Positions 1 through 12,752 of a stretch of 64,000 bases of DNA are shown piece after piece (within the stretch, counting starts at the first letter, position 1; every line of letters starts with the position of its first letter). Under the pieces are notes generated by a model. It saw only the letters and a list, made by a program, of their open reading frames with translations. It did not search any database and was not told where the DNA came from. The position numbers were made by a program, and so were the translations under genes. This DNA comes from Klebsormidium nitens (lineage: Eukaryota > Streptophyta > Klebsormidiophyceae > Klebsormidiales > Klebsormidiaceae). Where the stretch lies: positions 160,792-224,791 of the forward strand of contig DF237032.1 in NCBI GenBank assembly GCA_000708835.1, written 5' to 3'.

Positions 1-57
1 AACAGAAGTTGGGGCCCCTCTTACCCCAGGGCCAGAGAAGACACTCATAGCAGCACA

Positions 58-3000
58 ATGCTGCAATCAAGCGGGCAGGGCGACGGCCCCAGTACGAGTG
101 GCAGCGAGCAGGCCTCTTCCTACGTGGGCCAGATAGTGGTACGGCATTGCTCATTTTTATTCTATAAAGTCCATCCCTGCTGTCGCCAGCCGAAACGGAC
201 ACGGAGGGCAGGTTTGCAGGATACCACCCGACCCATCGCAGAAGATAAGGCAGCATGGGCAAAATAGAACCCCCCGCATGTGGCCCTTCCGTCAAATGTT
301 TTGAGACTTGACGCTTTCCTGGTTTCTGCTATTGCACCGTAGTGTTTGGTTGGTTTCTCCGCTTATTGGCATGAAGCCATAGGGCATCAATCTGGTCATT
401 CGCTCTCACATTAGGAAGGGGCCTTTCATTCTCACCCATCAACGTCGCAACTTTTAAAGCAATCCCCTGTGCCAAGCTGATCACAATCACCAGTGTCTGG
501 TCATCAAGGGGGCTCTGGAAGTTGTGCACTTTAGAATACAGCATACGCTGCGCCGTCACTTACTTGCACGTCTTAAGAAACTGCCAATCTGGATCGACGC
601 TTCAGTTTCTCATCTGGGTCAGCTTCTCATAGAAGGTTGCTGGGTCCGCTTGACTATCCTGAACGAGGAGCTACAGGCGCTAACTGTTTGGTGCCTGTGT
701 GCAGGCTCCAGGGGACATTGTTCTGGATCTGACGCAGGCAGGCAAACTGGTCAGGATTGGGGGGGGCTTGCAACAGGTCGGTAGCAGCATTCTTTTCATG
801 GCTTTCTGCTAGCTTCATCTTGCGATGGTTTGAGTGGGCTTTCTTCTCAACAATCTCTCCCAGCTTTTTTGGGCATCAGCTTTGGAGTGTTGTTCTTTCC
901 GGGAAATCCTGTCCAGCTTCTTCTATGTATTGACCTCAGGTTGCAAAGCTAGTGAGTTGGGAGTTCACCTGCCCCTGTTAGTCAAATGGCTACCTGTCTC
1001 TAGGCATCACTTTTAGCAAAGTGGGCCGTGTTGAAGTACAGAAGGATAGGTTTCTGCAGTGCAAACCCGTGCCATGAAAGGAGCTTCGGGGCGGACTTTC
1101 GCAGAAAGTGGATGCTCTTATTCTGGCAGTCAGGTCTGCCAGTCTGTTTTGCCAAGCATCTAGCTTGCAAATTCCTGTGAAGCACTTGATGAATGTACAG
1201 AGTTCAGGGCGTAGCCGGCAGAACACTGGTTGTGCTCGTGTGCAGGACGGCACGTCCCTAGTTGTCACGAAAGCTGGGCGGCTGAGGCATACCAAGCCAA
1301 GCAAGTACTGGGTGGAAGGCAGCCAAAGACGGGTATGCCCCTCCCTCCGGTTGTCACCCTACACTGTCCTGTTTGGAGGCTGACCCCTTGTAGTTTTCGC
1401 TCTCCCCTCTCATTACGATGCCAATAACCCGGTTTTTGAACTGCCGGCGATGTGACTTGCAACCAAAACCAATAGATTCGAATATGGAATTAAGGTTTTC
1501 TCCGCCTTCTGTCCAGTACGTACCGGCAGTGGAGGATGTTGTCGTGGGCGTTGTGGTGGAGCGCTATGCCGAGGTAGGCACGTCACCTGCGCCCTTCTGT
1601 CTCTGTTGTCGTTTTCTGCCGCCTGACTCTTGTTGCCCACTTTAGGCCTTTCTCGTTTCTCGGGGTTTCTTAGAGAGAAGGTTTTACTTTCAGGAGAGAA
1701 CATAAAGCACTTGTTTCTCGTGAGGAGCAGGTGAAACGAAGATCGGCTTGAGTTTCGTAATGAACCAGAGCTTCGTTGTTTTCAACAAGACCAAAGACCG
1801 TTCCAGTCGACTTCAAAATGCGTAACACGCATGCTGTGAGTCTTGGTTCCACAAGACGCTCCCCGCCCTCCCTTGCGCAGCACTTGGTCATCGACATTGG
1901 CGGTCCCGTGACCGCGCTGCTGCCGGCATTGGCGTTTGAGGGTGCCACTCGACGAAACAAGCCGAACTTGAACGTAAGCTTTGGGTAATCTCGCCACTTA
2001 TAATCCTTTCAGCAGCTTCCTCGACTTTGTGCTACCACATGACGCGAAGTCTCTGATTCGTTTCATACATCAAAGAAAAGTGTCCTCGTTTATTGTGTGT
2101 CGGCCTCCCTGAAGGCGAAGCGAACTGCCACCTGATGGGTGGTGCTAGTAGGATCAGGAGAGCTACTAAGAAGTTTCCATCAGGCTTTGCTAAACGAAGT
2201 TCACGAGTTCGGAAGGGCAGCCCTAATCGACTCGCAATCTGATCTAGAATCTAAGCAAACGAGCTGGTATCGTAAGTTACATTGAACCCCTCGAACTACT
2301 TATCAGAAGGCCTGTTCTTTCACCCGAGGGTAAGTTGCACTGCCTGATTGTGTTCCCGTCTGCTCACTTTTCTCCGATTGCATGGCTGCTTCTCATCACG
2401 GACGCTTTACCCGCTCGTTCTCTTATGCTCTTTTTTGCACCCGTCTGCTCACTCGTCTGCGCCTCAAGAAAACAACCCCTTGGATCCCAGGAGCCCCACT
2501 TTCTCCCCACGATTATTGTAGATCGATCGGCCACTGCTGACCGACTCCTTTCATCCCTTCGTTGCAACAGATTGGCGACTCTGTCTACGCCCGGGTTACA
2601 AGTACCAGCCGAGACACAGAACCGACGCTGGCGTGTCATGACGCCAGCGGTCGGGCCGCAGGCTTTGGACCCCTCGCAAAAGGTTACCTCTTCCAGTGTA
2701 GCACGGGCCTGGCACGGACGTAAGACTGCGAATGGCTTTTCTTCCTATTCATGGTCAAACTGCTCCTGGACTTTGATTTTGAGTGTTGTTGTGCTTGTTG
2801 TGCTTCTTGTGCTTACAGCGAAAAGTGCTGAGCTCAAGGGAGATTTCTGTCACTCTGCGTGGGTAAGGTCACACCCCCTTGCGGAACGCCCTCTTACCAT
2901 ACCTTACAAACGTATCTGTCAAATGCGCCTTTTCTCTTCTGCTCGTTGATAAAGCATTATCTACGTTCGGCAAATAAAACAAACCGTCGACGTTCAAGGT

Positions 3001-3818
3001 TGTAAGAGTGCCAGATGACGCCTCGACCTCTTGAAGTGCACAGCCGCAAGTTGGTTGTCTTACTTTCCAGGAACAGCTGACCAACCGAACGTCGTCGACA
3101 ATGCTCTTAAACAGAGATTCTTACGACGTACGCGTTGTCAATCCCGTATGCCAGGACTTTCCGAGAACAGTCCGTGTAAACCCCCGTTGCTCTATCTGCC
3201 ACGTGCAGCCTTCTGAGCCGACCCACGTGCGCCGTTCTGGAAGCATTAGGCGGCGGGCTTTCCTTCGAACTGGCCGTGGGCATGAACGGGAAGGTCTGGG
3301 TAAGGCCCTGACGCATGACGTCACTTCGCTGCTGACGTCGTATGATGATGGACCGCTGCCGCTGGTCATGGCGCCTTAAGAAGCATGACTCGTCTAGGCC
3401 GTGATGAGGGCGTGCGGTCGAAAGAATCATAACGTGAGGTCCACCTGAAAGTTCAAAGTTTCCTCGTTAGTACTCGAAGACAAGTGGACGCTCTTGGGAA
3501 ACCTCCGTGCACTATGTTCTGGTTTCACCGATTAGCACTGCCAGCTTTCACTTGGGGAGATTGTTCTCACAAGCATGAAGCTTGTTCTTCTAGTCTGAAA
3601 TCGTGAAACGTCAGGGGTTTTCTCAGGACCGAGCAGGTATTTGTTCTTATTTTGTTTTCTGGCTCGATCCTTACCCCTGACGTGTCGTTCAGGTCGACGC
3701 GGCTTCAGCAGCAATCACTGTTCTGGTCGCCAACGCCATCATCAATTCCGAGTTCTTGTCTCCAACGCAAGCGAAGATCATGGTAAAAAGCTTGCTGAAG
3801 CAGGTGCAACAACCGTAG
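58..3818 (+). CDS. RRP40: Exosome complex cap subunit RRP40 (EXOSC3)
   Basis: Non-catalytic S1/KH cap subunit of the RNA exosome, which guides RNA into the 3'-to-5' decay and processing core in nucleus and cytoplasm. Eight exons: 58-138, 705-776, 1246-1332, 1517-1573, 1881-1973, 2571-2719, 3209-3299, 3693-3818, giving 251 residues, close to plant RRP40. All junctions are GT-AG and in phase. Family landmarks continue across the joins: APGDIVLDLTQ (N-terminal domain, exon 2), KAGRLRHTKPSKYWVEGSQ (exon 3), YVPAVED (exon 4), FEGATRRNKPN (exon 5), the S1 segment IGDSVYARV and GRAAGFGPLAKGY (exon 6), LLSRPTCAVLEALG (start of the KH region, exon 7) and VANAIINSEF (exon 8). The start is the only upstream ATG in frame. 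Only 57 bases of upstream sequence are in the window, so the promoter is mostly missing. The identity is clear from motif order; nothing looks broken. Confidence 0.95.
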
Positions 3819-5094
3819 TGTCCCTGTTTAGTTGTTAGTGAAACTAGCTGCGATGACGCGTTCGGACTGATCCGCTCCTGCTGTGTTTGAGGAAGTATTC
3901 TTCATCATTCGTCAAGTATGCTGTGTCCTTACGTCCTACCGCACTAGGGGGCCTGACGTACATGTCACCAAGATGCAGCTCTGGCCAGCTCCAAAAAAGA
4001 CCAATAAGACCAACAAGCACGATTTGTGCATACCCTTGCTCCAAACTTGAAAGCGCAGGGGATAGATTAGATTTGGAGGGCCGAAAATGTTTCGACAATG
4101 TACATGGTCCAGTGTAAGATGAAGGCGTGTTGCGTTCAATGATCTAGCGAATGCAGCAAGAGCGGCCGGGCGAAGAGGGGGCCAGTTATTAGGCACATGT
4201 AACAATCAACCTTGTCGGTAATCCAAACTCGGCCGATCTTTGAGTTTGCAACAAGAGTTGAGGCCGGCTATTGTCATGTTGAGGGCCGTTGCCCACGCCT
4301 CGCAACGACAGAATATATGTCCATTCTGTTATCATTGCATATATAATATGCATAAGCCGGAATGGATCTTATAAAAGACAATATCTATGCACGTGCCCTA
4401 GGCTAGCTAGTTTCAAGAATAACGGCATGTCAACGGTGGTCATGAAACATATATAGGCCGAAAAAGCTTTGTTATAATGGACTGACCATTACACCTAAAA
4501 GCAATTACCTTCGTAATGAATACGACACTATATCAGCATTGAATCCGGATAGTTACCCGACGTAGGCATCATGAGTCATATAAGTTACTCGAGCATGTAC
4601 TATATGGTTGCTTAGCGCCGGCTTCGAAAACGCCGCCGCGGCCGCGCCCAAAGCTAAGCGAAAAAACCGGACGGGCGGTCAAAGGGTTTCGCTTAAACCC
4701 TGCTTGAGCTCGCCAGTGGCGGCGGCCGCGTGCGACGGCCGGCCGCGGCGCGCGTATCGGCGAGTACTGTGCGCTAACTAAGTTGCGCTCACTGGCAAGA
4801 GAAAGCCATAAGAAATGTAGTCTTCTTAGGAGCGCTCACTGGTGCGTGACCAACTTTCAAGCTTTGAGTCTGCACACAGGTCGCAAAAGCTTTGCTTTTT
4901 CTCCTTGGTTTCGCTGGCTGGCCTTAGCTGCGTGCAGCGCCACCGGAGTATACCCGCCGGGCAGGCACGGAAGTTGGGGGCGGTCATCGGAGGACCGGCC
5001 TCTGCCAGCAATCGTAGCATCAAAGCGTTCTCCACCATCCGAAGGGGTACTGATTGCGCCTTATTTGGACTGCTCACCTTCCTCAACTGGTACA
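3819..5094. other. Spacer between RRP40 and the coiled-coil gene
   Basis: No supported gene. It should hold the RRP40 3' UTR and the promoter of the next gene. An AT-rich patch near 4331-4350 and a very GC-rich, CpG-dense block near 4617-4757 stand out. The reading frame of the next gene is open upstream to about 4783, but the only in-frame ATG is at 5095. Confidence 0.6.
4617..4757 (+). promoter_or_regulatory. GC/CpG-rich putative promoter block
   Basis: A stretch dominated by GCCGCCGCGGCCGCG-type sequence lies about 340-480 bases upstream of the start codon at 5095. It contrasts sharply with the AT-rich DNA at 4300-4600. The position suggests the promoter of the coiled-coil gene. This is inferred from composition only; no defined promoter motif was recognised. 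Confidence 0.3.
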
Positions 5095-8000
5095 ATGACG
5101 CCGCGCGCAGGGACCTTTCTCAGCGAAGAGCAGCGATTCGGCGGTTGGCCCGTCAATCATACTAGAAATGAGACTGGCCCCACTCCGGTCGACACGTCCT
5201 ACGAGCTAGGTGAGACTTCGACATCTGTTGACCACGAAGCTTTTTCAACCAGATTCAGAAAGCCTCTTGAAAGTGGAAAGTCGCTGCAGACAATTGTTTG
5301 TTCAAGTTGGCAGATTTGAAGGGCAGACATGATATGTTTGTTCATATTTCCCACGATTTGGCAGAGGTTGTGTGTCAGATGAGTCAATAGCTTTTGGCAG
5401 GCAGAGCAGAGGCGTGTGGCGGTCTTCGTTCTTCCCAATCCTCAGCGAAGCCGCTTCGTCCAAGCATGGATGATTTGTCGGCGTTAAGGACTGATAACTT
5501 GACATTGTTCTTCCAGGAAGCCTCGACGACCGGATCGCTCGCCAAGTGCGCCAGCAGACAGCGCACCTGGAGGATGCAGTACTCCACTTTGAGTTGCGGC
5601 TGAACAATCTGCAGGTGCAGCAAATCAAGCTGTGGACCGACATGAACAGCTTGCAAGTCCAGCAGAACAAGCTACGAACCGATATCAGCAGCTTGCACGT
5701 TCAGCAGAACAACCTGCTAAGCGACCAGAACAACCTGCGGATCCAGCATGAAGCACTAGAGCAGTACGTTCTTGCTGAGACCTTCTGGTGGAGGATTCAA
5801 AAGGTGCGTCATCCCCAAGTTAGTTCGTTTCATCAAAGCTTCGTTAATGCTGTATCAAGAAAGAATTAGGGGGCTGAGGTGTCGTTTTCTGGTAAATTCT
5901 GCAGGCACGACCAGATCAGTCCTTATCATTGAGCACTCTTTGGTTCATCTGCCACTTGGCGTTCTGGTGCCTGAAGAAATGGCGTTAGTAAGACAGCATA
6001 TTGTATGCAACAACAATAAATGGATGTGGATTCATGGACTCGCTGAGTTGGGTTTGCAGCTTGTACTTTGTTCACTCGATCGTGAGGGAAGCGTTCTACA
6101 AAACAAACATGACCGCCGGAGGACCCCATAAGGAAGCACGCAGCTTGAATAGACCAGCCCTGTTACCACTTTCATAGCCGTGATCTGGTGTCTCAAGTGC
6201 TTTTCCAAATTTCTTCATCTGAGCCTAAGTCGTTGCCTTAATGGATTGATCCATCATCTTGGACTCTCAGCCACAGAAGCTGACCAAAGCGCATCGACGC
6301 TGTTCTTTTTACAGGAAGAACTCGAGTCCCGAGTGTATGCGGAGATCTTTCAGGGCCAGCTCAATATTCTGAATGGTGGAATGTAGGACTTTCTCAAGGC
6401 ACTAGACGCGGCGAGGCGAAGCATCCTGGAGACGCAACTCGGCAGGTAAGTAACAAATGCTGCTGTGCCCTGTCAATCAGGACCTTGACCAACAGAACAT
6501 AGTCCTAGTTGTTTGGAGAAGTCATCTTGCAAGTGTTGATGACTCTTTCTCTACTGGTGAGACTCGAGAGGGTAACGACTGGCTTAGGAATACGGGGTAC
6601 AATTAGTGGGCAAGGAGCAACACATTTGTTACTTGTCCAAGAGAAGAGTTGATTTAACGCTGTGCTTGGCGCTTGTCAGCATCCAGTCCCCGCAAAAATC
6701 TGATCTCCAGTTTCATCTTCCATGCCTGTTGACATCATCTCAGGGGGGTTTGTTGTATTGCATGTTTGTGTATACGTTTCTGTCAAAAGTCTGTCCTGAA
6801 CCCGTCCTGAACCCATCAGTAGGTCTGGTTGAATTAGGGGACTGACAGTGTTACGTCACCCAAGACTCGAGCGTGGTGCAATCGGAACAGCCTGCAGGTC
6901 GATCGGTCACAGCCTTGCTTAAATTGTTTGCGATTGAGGGCCGCGTTTTTCAACCTCATACGGCCCCTGTCACCTTTTCCATCTTTTCACTGAATTTTGC
7001 GGTTTTATTGCAGGCCACTGGAGGCGTACGACGACTACTATTCCCTTATCAAAATCAACGGATCTATCCAGCTTCATGGATCCCCGCTCGACGACGCGCT
7101 CAAGGCGGGCGAGACTGCGTTCCAGCAAGCATACGAGGCTGCAAAGACGGTGCTGCGCTCGATGTCCCTCCAGGTCTTCCCGCAGGCACTCCCGGTAGGA
7201 TTAAGCAGCGCGTATTGCGTTGAAGAGGGCGTGGCGATACGACAAAATCGCAGCGACAATAAGAGTGAGAAGGATGATAATTGGTCGCTGGATGATACCA
7301 CGTGGTCAGTGGTTGATATCATTTCCCGGCGACCTTTGATCTGATATTCGTGGCTGTACGTCGCTCTTGACGTCACTACGGACGCGTCCGCGTCCGCCAA
7401 CGTCCTCTTTAAGCGAGACGTTTCGCGGCCGCCCTTTCCTCTACCGGTTCGTCGGAACTTAGTCAAGGCATGCGTTCACAACCTGCTATATTGGTAAAAA
7501 GCTTCCCAGCATGTTGCGTGGTTGGAGAATCGACATTTGGTTCTGTGTTGGGACCTCACGCCGTGCTTGTTGTTGGCCATTCGCGTGACTGGTCTTTTCG
7601 GCGAACTCATAATGGAAGGTGTCACCCCGGCTCGCTTGCGGTCCTCGTCCAGTTGTCTGCTCCTTTTCCCAGGCGGTAGGTATTTGCGCCTCAGTTGCTC
7701 CGATGTTGTGTTGAGCTGCTCTTCTTTGGGATTACGTTTTTACTTTGTTTGAGCCCGGGGGATTGGTCCAACTCAACTTAGACTTCAGTTATCTGCGCCT
7801 CGTCCACCGCGGCCGCAAACTTTACTTTTCCTTTTCTCCAGGCACTGGCGTTACGCAAGCTCGTTTGCGGGCCGGTTACCCAAACCCTGGAACGCTGGCA
7901 CGACACGACTCACTTGCTGGAGCGCATCGGGCCAGCCCGCGCGCCGTTTATACTTGATGACATCAGGGTCAAGATTGAAAGTGGCGACCCTTCTTTACGG

Positions 8001-8311
8001 ACTCGCCGGTGAGGCTGTTTGCGAGCTTCTTTTGACCGACCTTGGTTTTAGATGGCTTGTGTATGGTGCGCTCTTGAAGAACGGAGGATCCTATTGCGTT
8101 GCGCCAAAAGGGCGGGCAAAAGGGCCTTCTCTGCGAAAGCGCATGGCCTTCTCCAGGGAGCGTGTGATCCTTGTCTGGAACACTTCCATCTGCGTACTTT
8201 TGACTGAAATACGCAGACGGATACGCAGACGAGATACGCTTTCTGACGACTGAAAACGTTTGGACTCTGCTCTTATGCAGGACTTCGATCGAATGGTTCT
8301 ACTTGGCGTAA
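5095..8311 (+). CDS. Unrecognised coiled-coil protein, six exons
   Basis: I do not recognise this family. Exons are 5095-5209, 5517-5803, 6387-6445 (or 6315-6445), 7014-7194, 7842-8008 and 8281-8311, all GT-AG and in phase, giving 279 residues. Exon 2 encodes a predicted coiled coil with four 14-residue repeats (LQVQQNKLRTD type, about residues 67-122). The following region (QYVLAETFWWRIQK, then PLEAYDDYYSLIKINGS and TLERWHDTTHLLERIGP) is conserved-looking but has no motif I can name. Exon 3 has two possible acceptors. The stronger, pyrimidine-rich one after 6314 places an in-frame TAG at 6384-6386; the weaker one ending in that TAG removes the stop. Either the distal acceptor is used, or the product is a 157-residue truncated form, or the gene is decaying. 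No signal peptide was seen. Codon and base composition match the neighbours. Confidence 0.6.
5600..5767 (+). repeat. Four tandem 42-bp coding repeats
   Basis: Units at 5600-5641, 5642-5683, 5684-5725 and 5726-5767 each encode 14 residues with the pattern NxLxVQQxxLxxD. The last unit is the most diverged. They lie inside exon 2 of the coiled-coil gene and build two heptads per unit. Confidence 0.8.
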
Positions 8312-9753
8312 TCATGGGCCGCGCGTGCATCAAGATGTTCAACGCGTTCAGCTGCCACGACTACACGAGGCTGTCTGCTATGCAAATTTCACCACAGTAC
8401 ATCCTCCCAGCCCGACTTTGATCCCCTCCAGCCCGCATGCTTTTCAGCTGAAGCAGGGACATAAGAGCAGCCCACGGCTGATAGTTGATCCAAGACAGTC
8501 AACTCGTTTCTTTTAGCGGAAGCAGTTGGTGAACAGAGACTTGATCTGTTCCAATGGCCATGATTTTATGTTACACTGTTTCTCTCACCCACGTGCATGA
8601 TAAGTTAACAAAGTTATTTGTAGCTGGTTCTGCGATGGTGCGCAAGTCAGTCTTTATGCATCGGTAAGGGCTTCTGGAACGATGCGCAACGTGTTACGAG
8701 GTTCCATCTCAACGAAACCATGCGGCACCAGATTTTGCCGCACGTACATCATAAGACATCATGTTGACTTCTCAGGTGCCTACACAACATCATGACACAA
8801 TCGTTTATATGGCATCGCTTTAAACAAGGAAGATGTCGAGCGCAACATTTCTACAATCAGTACTCGAGAACATCGAAGGGAACTTAAGTTCAAGTTGTAT
8901 CCTTGTGTCCAGTTCCAAATAATCAGTCTACTCATGCAGGCCAACTAGGACGTGTTGCGAACGTGCAGCAAAACAGCTTCTCATCAAGCCTGCATCCCGG
9001 CTGATCCGACGATTGATCAGGCATATGGCAGCCGTATTCTTCAGATTGTTGTAGTAATAATTTGACGAGGCGATCGAAAAAGTACGTGTACTTTCAATTT
9101 CGATGTGCGTATCACTTGAAACCGCTGCGCAACGCTTTGCTACAATGATGATAACCGCGCTGTATTATCAGCTGATCGCCCGGAACTCCGCGGCGGTGCT
9201 TGTCCAGTAAGTTCGCCAGCCTGTCAAGGCCGACCGACGAGGCGCCGCCGCGCTGGCCTGCTGGCACTCTCATGCACATATGCAAGATCCGGCCGTGGAC
9301 AGCTCAAAAAGCTCATATGGCGGCAGATGAGCACGTCGACCCCTTGAATGTTCGCTGCATATGATTTTGTATGCATCCGCATGCCAGTGATTCCTTGGAG
9401 CTTTCGGCCCCGCTATAAGTTTGGATCTTATGTTGCATCTTTCATCTGTTTCGTCGGCTATCTCGCGGCGTGCAAGCCTTGTGGAATTTTGCATAGACAT
9501 TGCCTCTGTTAATGTCCCTGGCGTAAGGTTTGCTTGCATGTCACGCAGCTAGGTCGCTTCGTGTACTAGCTTTCAATTAAGGTATTCATACATTGACAAT
9601 GTTTGGAGAGGCACATGTAATACCTTATGAACATCGACGGTTGCTCGTGGTGCCAGTAACATCCGATCTCATCAACAGAAAGCCCACACTTACAAGATGC
9701 AACGGTTTTACACGATCGACCGCTATACAATCATCCCGTTCCGAGTCCTCACC
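8312..9753. other. Spacer between convergent genes
   Basis: Tail-to-tail spacer between the coiled-coil gene and ODR4. I see only short random open frames, no repeats of note and no RNA gene. It should contain both 3' UTRs. Confidence 0.5.
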
Positions 9754-12752
9754 TCACCTCGAAACGTAAGCCAAACTGACCGCGAGCAATGTAACAGCCA
9801 GAGCACCGACTGCGGCTGCGAGCGTTGTTTGACTGCACACTGCTTCTTGCTTTCCTTTCACACTGCTGCTCCCTGTTCTGACACCTTCTAATACCGTGCT
9901 CTTTTGGGGCTCGCTCTGCTGTTGGGCCGTTTTCTCCGGAGCTGCTGGCCTCTCGACTTCGACCAAGTCGCTCCCGCTTGCAAAGCTCGGCCCAAGCATC
10001 TCTTTACACCTCTCGGCCGCCTCTGCGACGCTCTCGCTTCCTATCAGATACTCTGACAGCCGTACTCCCTCTAGCCAAGGGACAAGAACCCGCCGCGGCA
10101 TCCCCTCTCCAAATCGCCGGACTGCGTCCTCCAGCAAAGCATGCCGAGGTTGAGACTTCTCCGCCCCAGAAGCGCCCTCCCCAGGTGCTGACGTGGCAGC
10201 TGACGTGGCGGCGTGCTCGCTCTCTTCCTCCGCCCTATCCGCCTCCTCCACCAAAAGCTCGAGCCTTGCTCGCAGGCTGCGGGCGACGTCCGTCTTAAGG
10301 TCCACGAGCGCCTCTCCGACCGTCTGCTTCGGATGCGAATACGTCCTGACGTGGACGGCCCCGCTGAGTGCCACGTGTCCGACCACCGCCCCCGGCTTCT
10401 CCCGCAGCTCCTCGCCCATCTTTGCGCCGGCTTCGGACGCCCAGGAAGGGCGGGCGAAAAAATGGACTTGGTGCGTCGGAAGCGACTCCGCGGTTTGGGA
10501 GTCCGGCTCGGGCTCGGGGGAAGGGGTTCGGAGGGCTGCTACAGTTTGTGTCGAGTCTGTGAGCGCGCCGTCTACCGTGCATTCTGCGGCGCCGAGCCTA
10601 GTTGTCTCGGAGGAGATGGCGCCCTCGACGCTCGAAACGAATAATGTTGAGCTTCCGGAGCGGATCGGAAGCCTGTAAGAAAAGAAGTGAGAAATTGGTT
10701 TTTGAGAGGTCCTCATGCAAGGAGCTTCGCCTCTAAATCAATCTCCGTTCGCTGTGAAAGTGCATAACCGTAGTGGCTGCCAATTGATGCCTACGTCATG
10801 AACAGAACCGTTAACTTTTCCCAACCACTAACGGTAGGAGTCAGATCATTTTGATCTGGGGAAAAGAGGCAATCTGCATCTTACGCATGTTCGAGGTCAG
10901 CTGAATGAGACTGTTGGCTGCAAGCCAATTGGTGAACTGTTGTCCTCCAATCCGGAATATGTCGAAAACGACCTTCTCTTCTAACCAGGAGATAGGCCCT
11001 GAGACACTGACCGTAAATCGATGCGATAGACAGCTTGTAGGCAGTGTAGAGTGTTGAGATTGTGTCCGAACTTGAGCTCGCAGGGGCGGAGGGACTGGAA
11101 CCCAGAGGCCGAAGGAAGGCCCACGGGACCACTCCGACAAGTGCACCTGCCAGACAGGCAAAACAAGTCAGCTTTTGAGATTGCCCTAACTTTGGTTCCT
11201 GTACTTTCTGGGTCTAGGACCAGATCTTTGCAGGATTGAGAGCTTGGCAGAACTTGCATCTAGTATTTGAAGGAAGCGAACGTGACGTGAGGTGCTGGCG
11301 GCCGACCCGCCAGGAATGGCTGTGTGAAGCCTCTAGGACTAGAGTGCAGCGATCCCTGCTTAGTCAGAAGCTGCCGCTGAAGAAAGTCAACAGTGACTCT
11401 AACTGTGCAAACCATCGAGATTGCATGCCAGCGTCAGTAGAAGTGACACACAACGAGCTTGACCAAACATGCTGGAACCTGCGCACGCCTCAGATTGAAA
11501 CTAGCACAATCTCCAGGGCTTACTGTTCAACGCCGCAGACCTTCAGACTAGAGATTTCAGGAACAAACATACCAGTGAGGCGGTCAATTTGTATGACATG
11601 ATCTGAGAAAGTCCGATTGTGTGGAGCTTTCCTAGTTCACTCACTTGCGGGGCTGCCGTGATACATGCAAGAGGAGCCACTCTGCTCCTGCATCCTGTGA
11701 TATTATCCTGGGGCTTGCTGAGGTGGCGGTGGCAGTCAGAGCCTCCCACAGCGCAGCGCCAGCAGCCTTTAATGCTGCCTCAGAGCAGATGGCGTAGATC
11801 CCCAGAACAGCCAGACCCCCTGGAAGCATTCTGGACACCTGAGGGGAAACGCTTGGCATCTCAGATCAAGTGTACTGTGTGTTCTCTTGCTACCATGTGT
11901 TCTCTGGTGGTCTTTGACACGCTTGGAGACTGTCAAAGCGGGGTGCTTTTGCCTCTCAAGAACCAAGGCACACCAGGCCGGTCAGAAGACCAGGCCGGTC
12001 AGTAAAATACTCCTTGGATTGCTTGTCCACCACGCAATGAGGTCAGGAAAAGTAAAATTCTTCGGGGAGTTGGCCTTGTCATTCAAATTGTGGCAACCTT
12101 GTCATTAGAATGATGGCATCATGAGACAATGCCAGTGGCACACCACGGTTAAGCTCAGCTCTGGAAGTGCACGCAAAGTTCCGCACCTGTCTCGTGTGTT
12201 CTCCAATCCATTCGGGGTCAACCTGCAGTGGCGCCTCTCCCTTGCCTCCTTTCTTGCTTGCGCCACTTGTATCGACCACATTGGTTGTGCTTTCGGATGG
12301 TGGAGTTGGCAGCAGAGCGTAGACATGGTCGCGGTATGCGACACTGACTTTGCCGACCAGGAGACCAGTCTGCAGTAAATTAAAGCAAGATCAGATGGCT
12401 GAAATGGTGGTGGTTGGAGGCGATATGTGGAGAGGCTCTTTGTTTGCATGCCAGACAAGATCTGACCCGTAGTAGTCGACTAATTATGAGCACCACCAGT
12501 CAAGATCCTCTAGACTTTGCTATCAGCCCCGCAGCATTCTTTGAGCAGCCTGGTTATCCATCTGAACCATTTTTCAAGGCAAGTTTTATCAATATGTACA
12601 CAACAGGATACAGAAGAACGATGCGTGAAGGATCATTGCTGGTGTGTGATTGGAAATTGTCGTGCACCTACCTGCGTGGCTGTGGACTGCTTGAGCAACC
12701 TCTCAATCTCGTTCTCCACATGCTCCACCTCTGCAAGGACAGATCTCACCAT
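9754..12752 (-). CDS. ODR4: ODR4-like ER membrane protein
   Basis: Homologue of ODR-4/C1orf27. In animals this tail-anchored ER protein works with the UFM1 protease UFSP2 (ODR-8) and aids membrane-receptor trafficking; the plant role is not settled. Exons in transcript order: 12752-12672, 12369-12187, 11838-11645, 11146-11012, 10672-9754, giving 503 residues with all phases matching. Seen directly: TGLLVGKVS and LLPTPPSE near the N terminus, VDPEWIGEHTRQVSRMLPGG across the exon 2/3 junction, SLRPCELKFGHNLNTL in exon 4, GAVHVRTYSHPKQTVGEAL and the arginine-rich MPRRVLVPWLEGVRLSEYL block in exon 5. The last about 24 residues are a single hydrophobic segment (LAAAVGALAVTLLAVSLAYV) ending just before the stop, as expected for a tail anchor. 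Length is slightly above the animal protein (about 450), mostly from Ala/Glu-rich low-complexity sequence in the last exon. The start is the first ATG of the plant-type N terminus MVRSVLAEVE. Confidence 0.88.

Noticed and set aside
2335-2949. 204-codon open frame on the plus strand
   Set aside because: It overlaps intron 5 and exon 6 of RRP40 in another frame, and its protein is low in recognisable features.
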